A DNA stretch of 64,000 nucleotides from assembly GCA_963693365.1 (NCBI GenBank), contig CAVNZM010000003.1, forward strand, positions 4,092,001 to 4,156,000, written 5' to 3'. This DNA comes from Amoebidium appalachense (taxonomy: Eukaryota; Ichthyosporea). This document shows, piece by piece, positions 63,121-64,000 of this stretch. The stretch's first letter is position 1, and every line of letters begins with the position of its first letter. Both the position numbers and the translations under genes were made by a program. The notes below the pieces were generated by a model that was given only the letters and a program-made list of their open reading frames with translations, had not been told where the DNA came from and made no database searches.

Positions 63121-63626
63121 GGGCCCAACCACATCGGCAGAGTCAACCTGCAAAAAGCAAAGTTATTCTGCAAAAGAGGAATTATTCCGCAAAAGGCGGA
63201 ATTATTCTGCAAAAGCAGAATTGTTCTGAAAAAGCAGAATCTCATTCTGCTTTTAGCAGAATTATTCTGCAAAAGCAGAATCACTCTGCTTTTAGCAGAA
63301 TCACTCTGCTTCTAGCAGAATTATTCTGCTTCGAGCAGAATTATTCCGCAAAAAGCAGAATCATTATGTTTTCGACAGCAGAATAATTCTGCTTTCTACT
63401 GAATAATTCTGCTTTTAGCAGATTGATTCTGCTTTTAGCAGATGATTCTGCTTTTAGCAATCTGATTCTGCTGTTTGCAGGGAAATTCTGCTTTTAGCAC
63501 ATTGATCCTGTTTTTGCAGAATAATAATGCTTTTTGCAGAATGATTCTGCTTTTTGCAGATTAAGTCTGCTTTTTGCAGAATTATTCCGCTTGGAGCAAG
63601 TTGACTCGGCCGATGTGGTTGGGCCC
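63121..63626. mobile_element. 506-bp element with terminal inverted repeats and palindromic interior
   Basis: The left end GGGCCCAACCACATCGGCAG continues AGTCAACCTGC. The right end is its reverse complement with about four differences over 38 bases (63589-63626). The interior, about 430 bases, is a tandem run of GCAGAAT and ATTCTGC blocks spaced by AAAA or TTTT, giving local palindromes such as GCAGAATTATTCTGC. There is no ORF with protein-like content. No clear target-site duplication was seen. Confidence 0.85.
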
Positions 63627-63786
63627 TCCTGTATCCCCTGCCTTCCCCACAGGCACACACACATAAACACACAAAAAGAGAGGCCTTGTGGGTTTAGCTG
63701 CAATTCGGGTGGCTTCCCTCTCCTGCCCCCCCTTTCTCCCTTCCTCTCCCCCCCCCCCCCTCCCCCCCCCCCCCTCCCCCCCCCCC

Positions 63787-63835
<49 letters not shown>

Positions 63836-63849
63836 GGCCTGACATGATT

Positions 63850-64000
63850 GATACTTGTGTGGACACGTACACCAAACCCAAGGCCGGAGGGAAATCTGTC
63901 CCACAATCACACTGCAAACACCTTAGGTGTGACCTTTGGATCATTGCCGAGTTATCCAGGCTGGGCAACCACCCGACATGTCAACTACCCGTTGACTCTC
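63850..64000 (-). CDS. Cys-rich family exon at the right edge
   Basis: On the minus strand it encodes PSLDNSAMIQRSHLRCLQC then DCGTDFPPALGL, with the CDCG motif seen at 17690 and 20080. The fragment is probably part of a minus-strand gene extending past the window; borders are not resolved. Confidence 0.4.

Noticed and set aside
63160-63590. CRISPR-like array
   Set aside because: The repeats are short palindromes without unique spacers, bounded by inverted repeats, in a eukaryotic genome.

Overview
This is a nuclear window from a eukaryote. It has many short exons (most 50-175 nt) with GT...AG borders, long introns filled with simple repeats, and AATAAA signals after genes. The gene set is a CCT-type cytidylyltransferase with an animal-like amphipathic helix, an SH3BP5-type coiled-coil protein, a plant/protist ATXR3-type SET protein, a cytochrome b5 and a protein kinase. 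Together with the compact spacing this suggests a unicellular eukaryote, perhaps a holozoan protist such as an ichthyosporean. That lineage guess is inference and weak. All exon chains were built by eye from splice signals, reading phase and remembered family sequences; none was checked by alignment or transcripts.

Layout: 1.2-7.5 kb (-) SH3BP5-like gene, running off the left edge. 8.2-9.0 kb (+) intronless gene of unknown function. 10.1-11.2 kb (-) intronless Ser/Thr kinase. 11.2-15.6 kb mostly intergenic, with a TG microsatellite block. 15.6-21.2 kb (-) about three diverged copies of a roughly 2 kb unit with Cys-rich coding-like segments. 22.1-25.5 kb (-) cytochrome b5-domain protein, four exons. 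26.5-49.4 kb (+) ATXR3/SDG2-like SET-domain methyltransferase, about 25 exons and about 955 codons in a phase-consistent model. 51.9-60.0 kb (+) choline-phosphate cytidylyltransferase, ten exons and 328 aa. 62.1-64.0 kb (-) fragments related to the 15.6-21.2 kb family, split by a 506-bp element with terminal inverted repeats.

No operon-like pathway joins these genes. Two gene pairs are head-to-head and may share promoters: SH3BP5-like with the unknown ORF, and cytochrome b5 with the SET gene.

The most unusual signal is architectural. At six introns in two genes, the last part of the intron lies in a tandem array of 31-120 bp units ending at the true 3' splice site. In four of them the start of the exon is copied too, giving rows of decoy acceptors. 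A second signal is splice sites set directly in (GT)n and (CA)n microsatellites. A third is a set of foldback elements, including one whose interior is a row of short palindromes.
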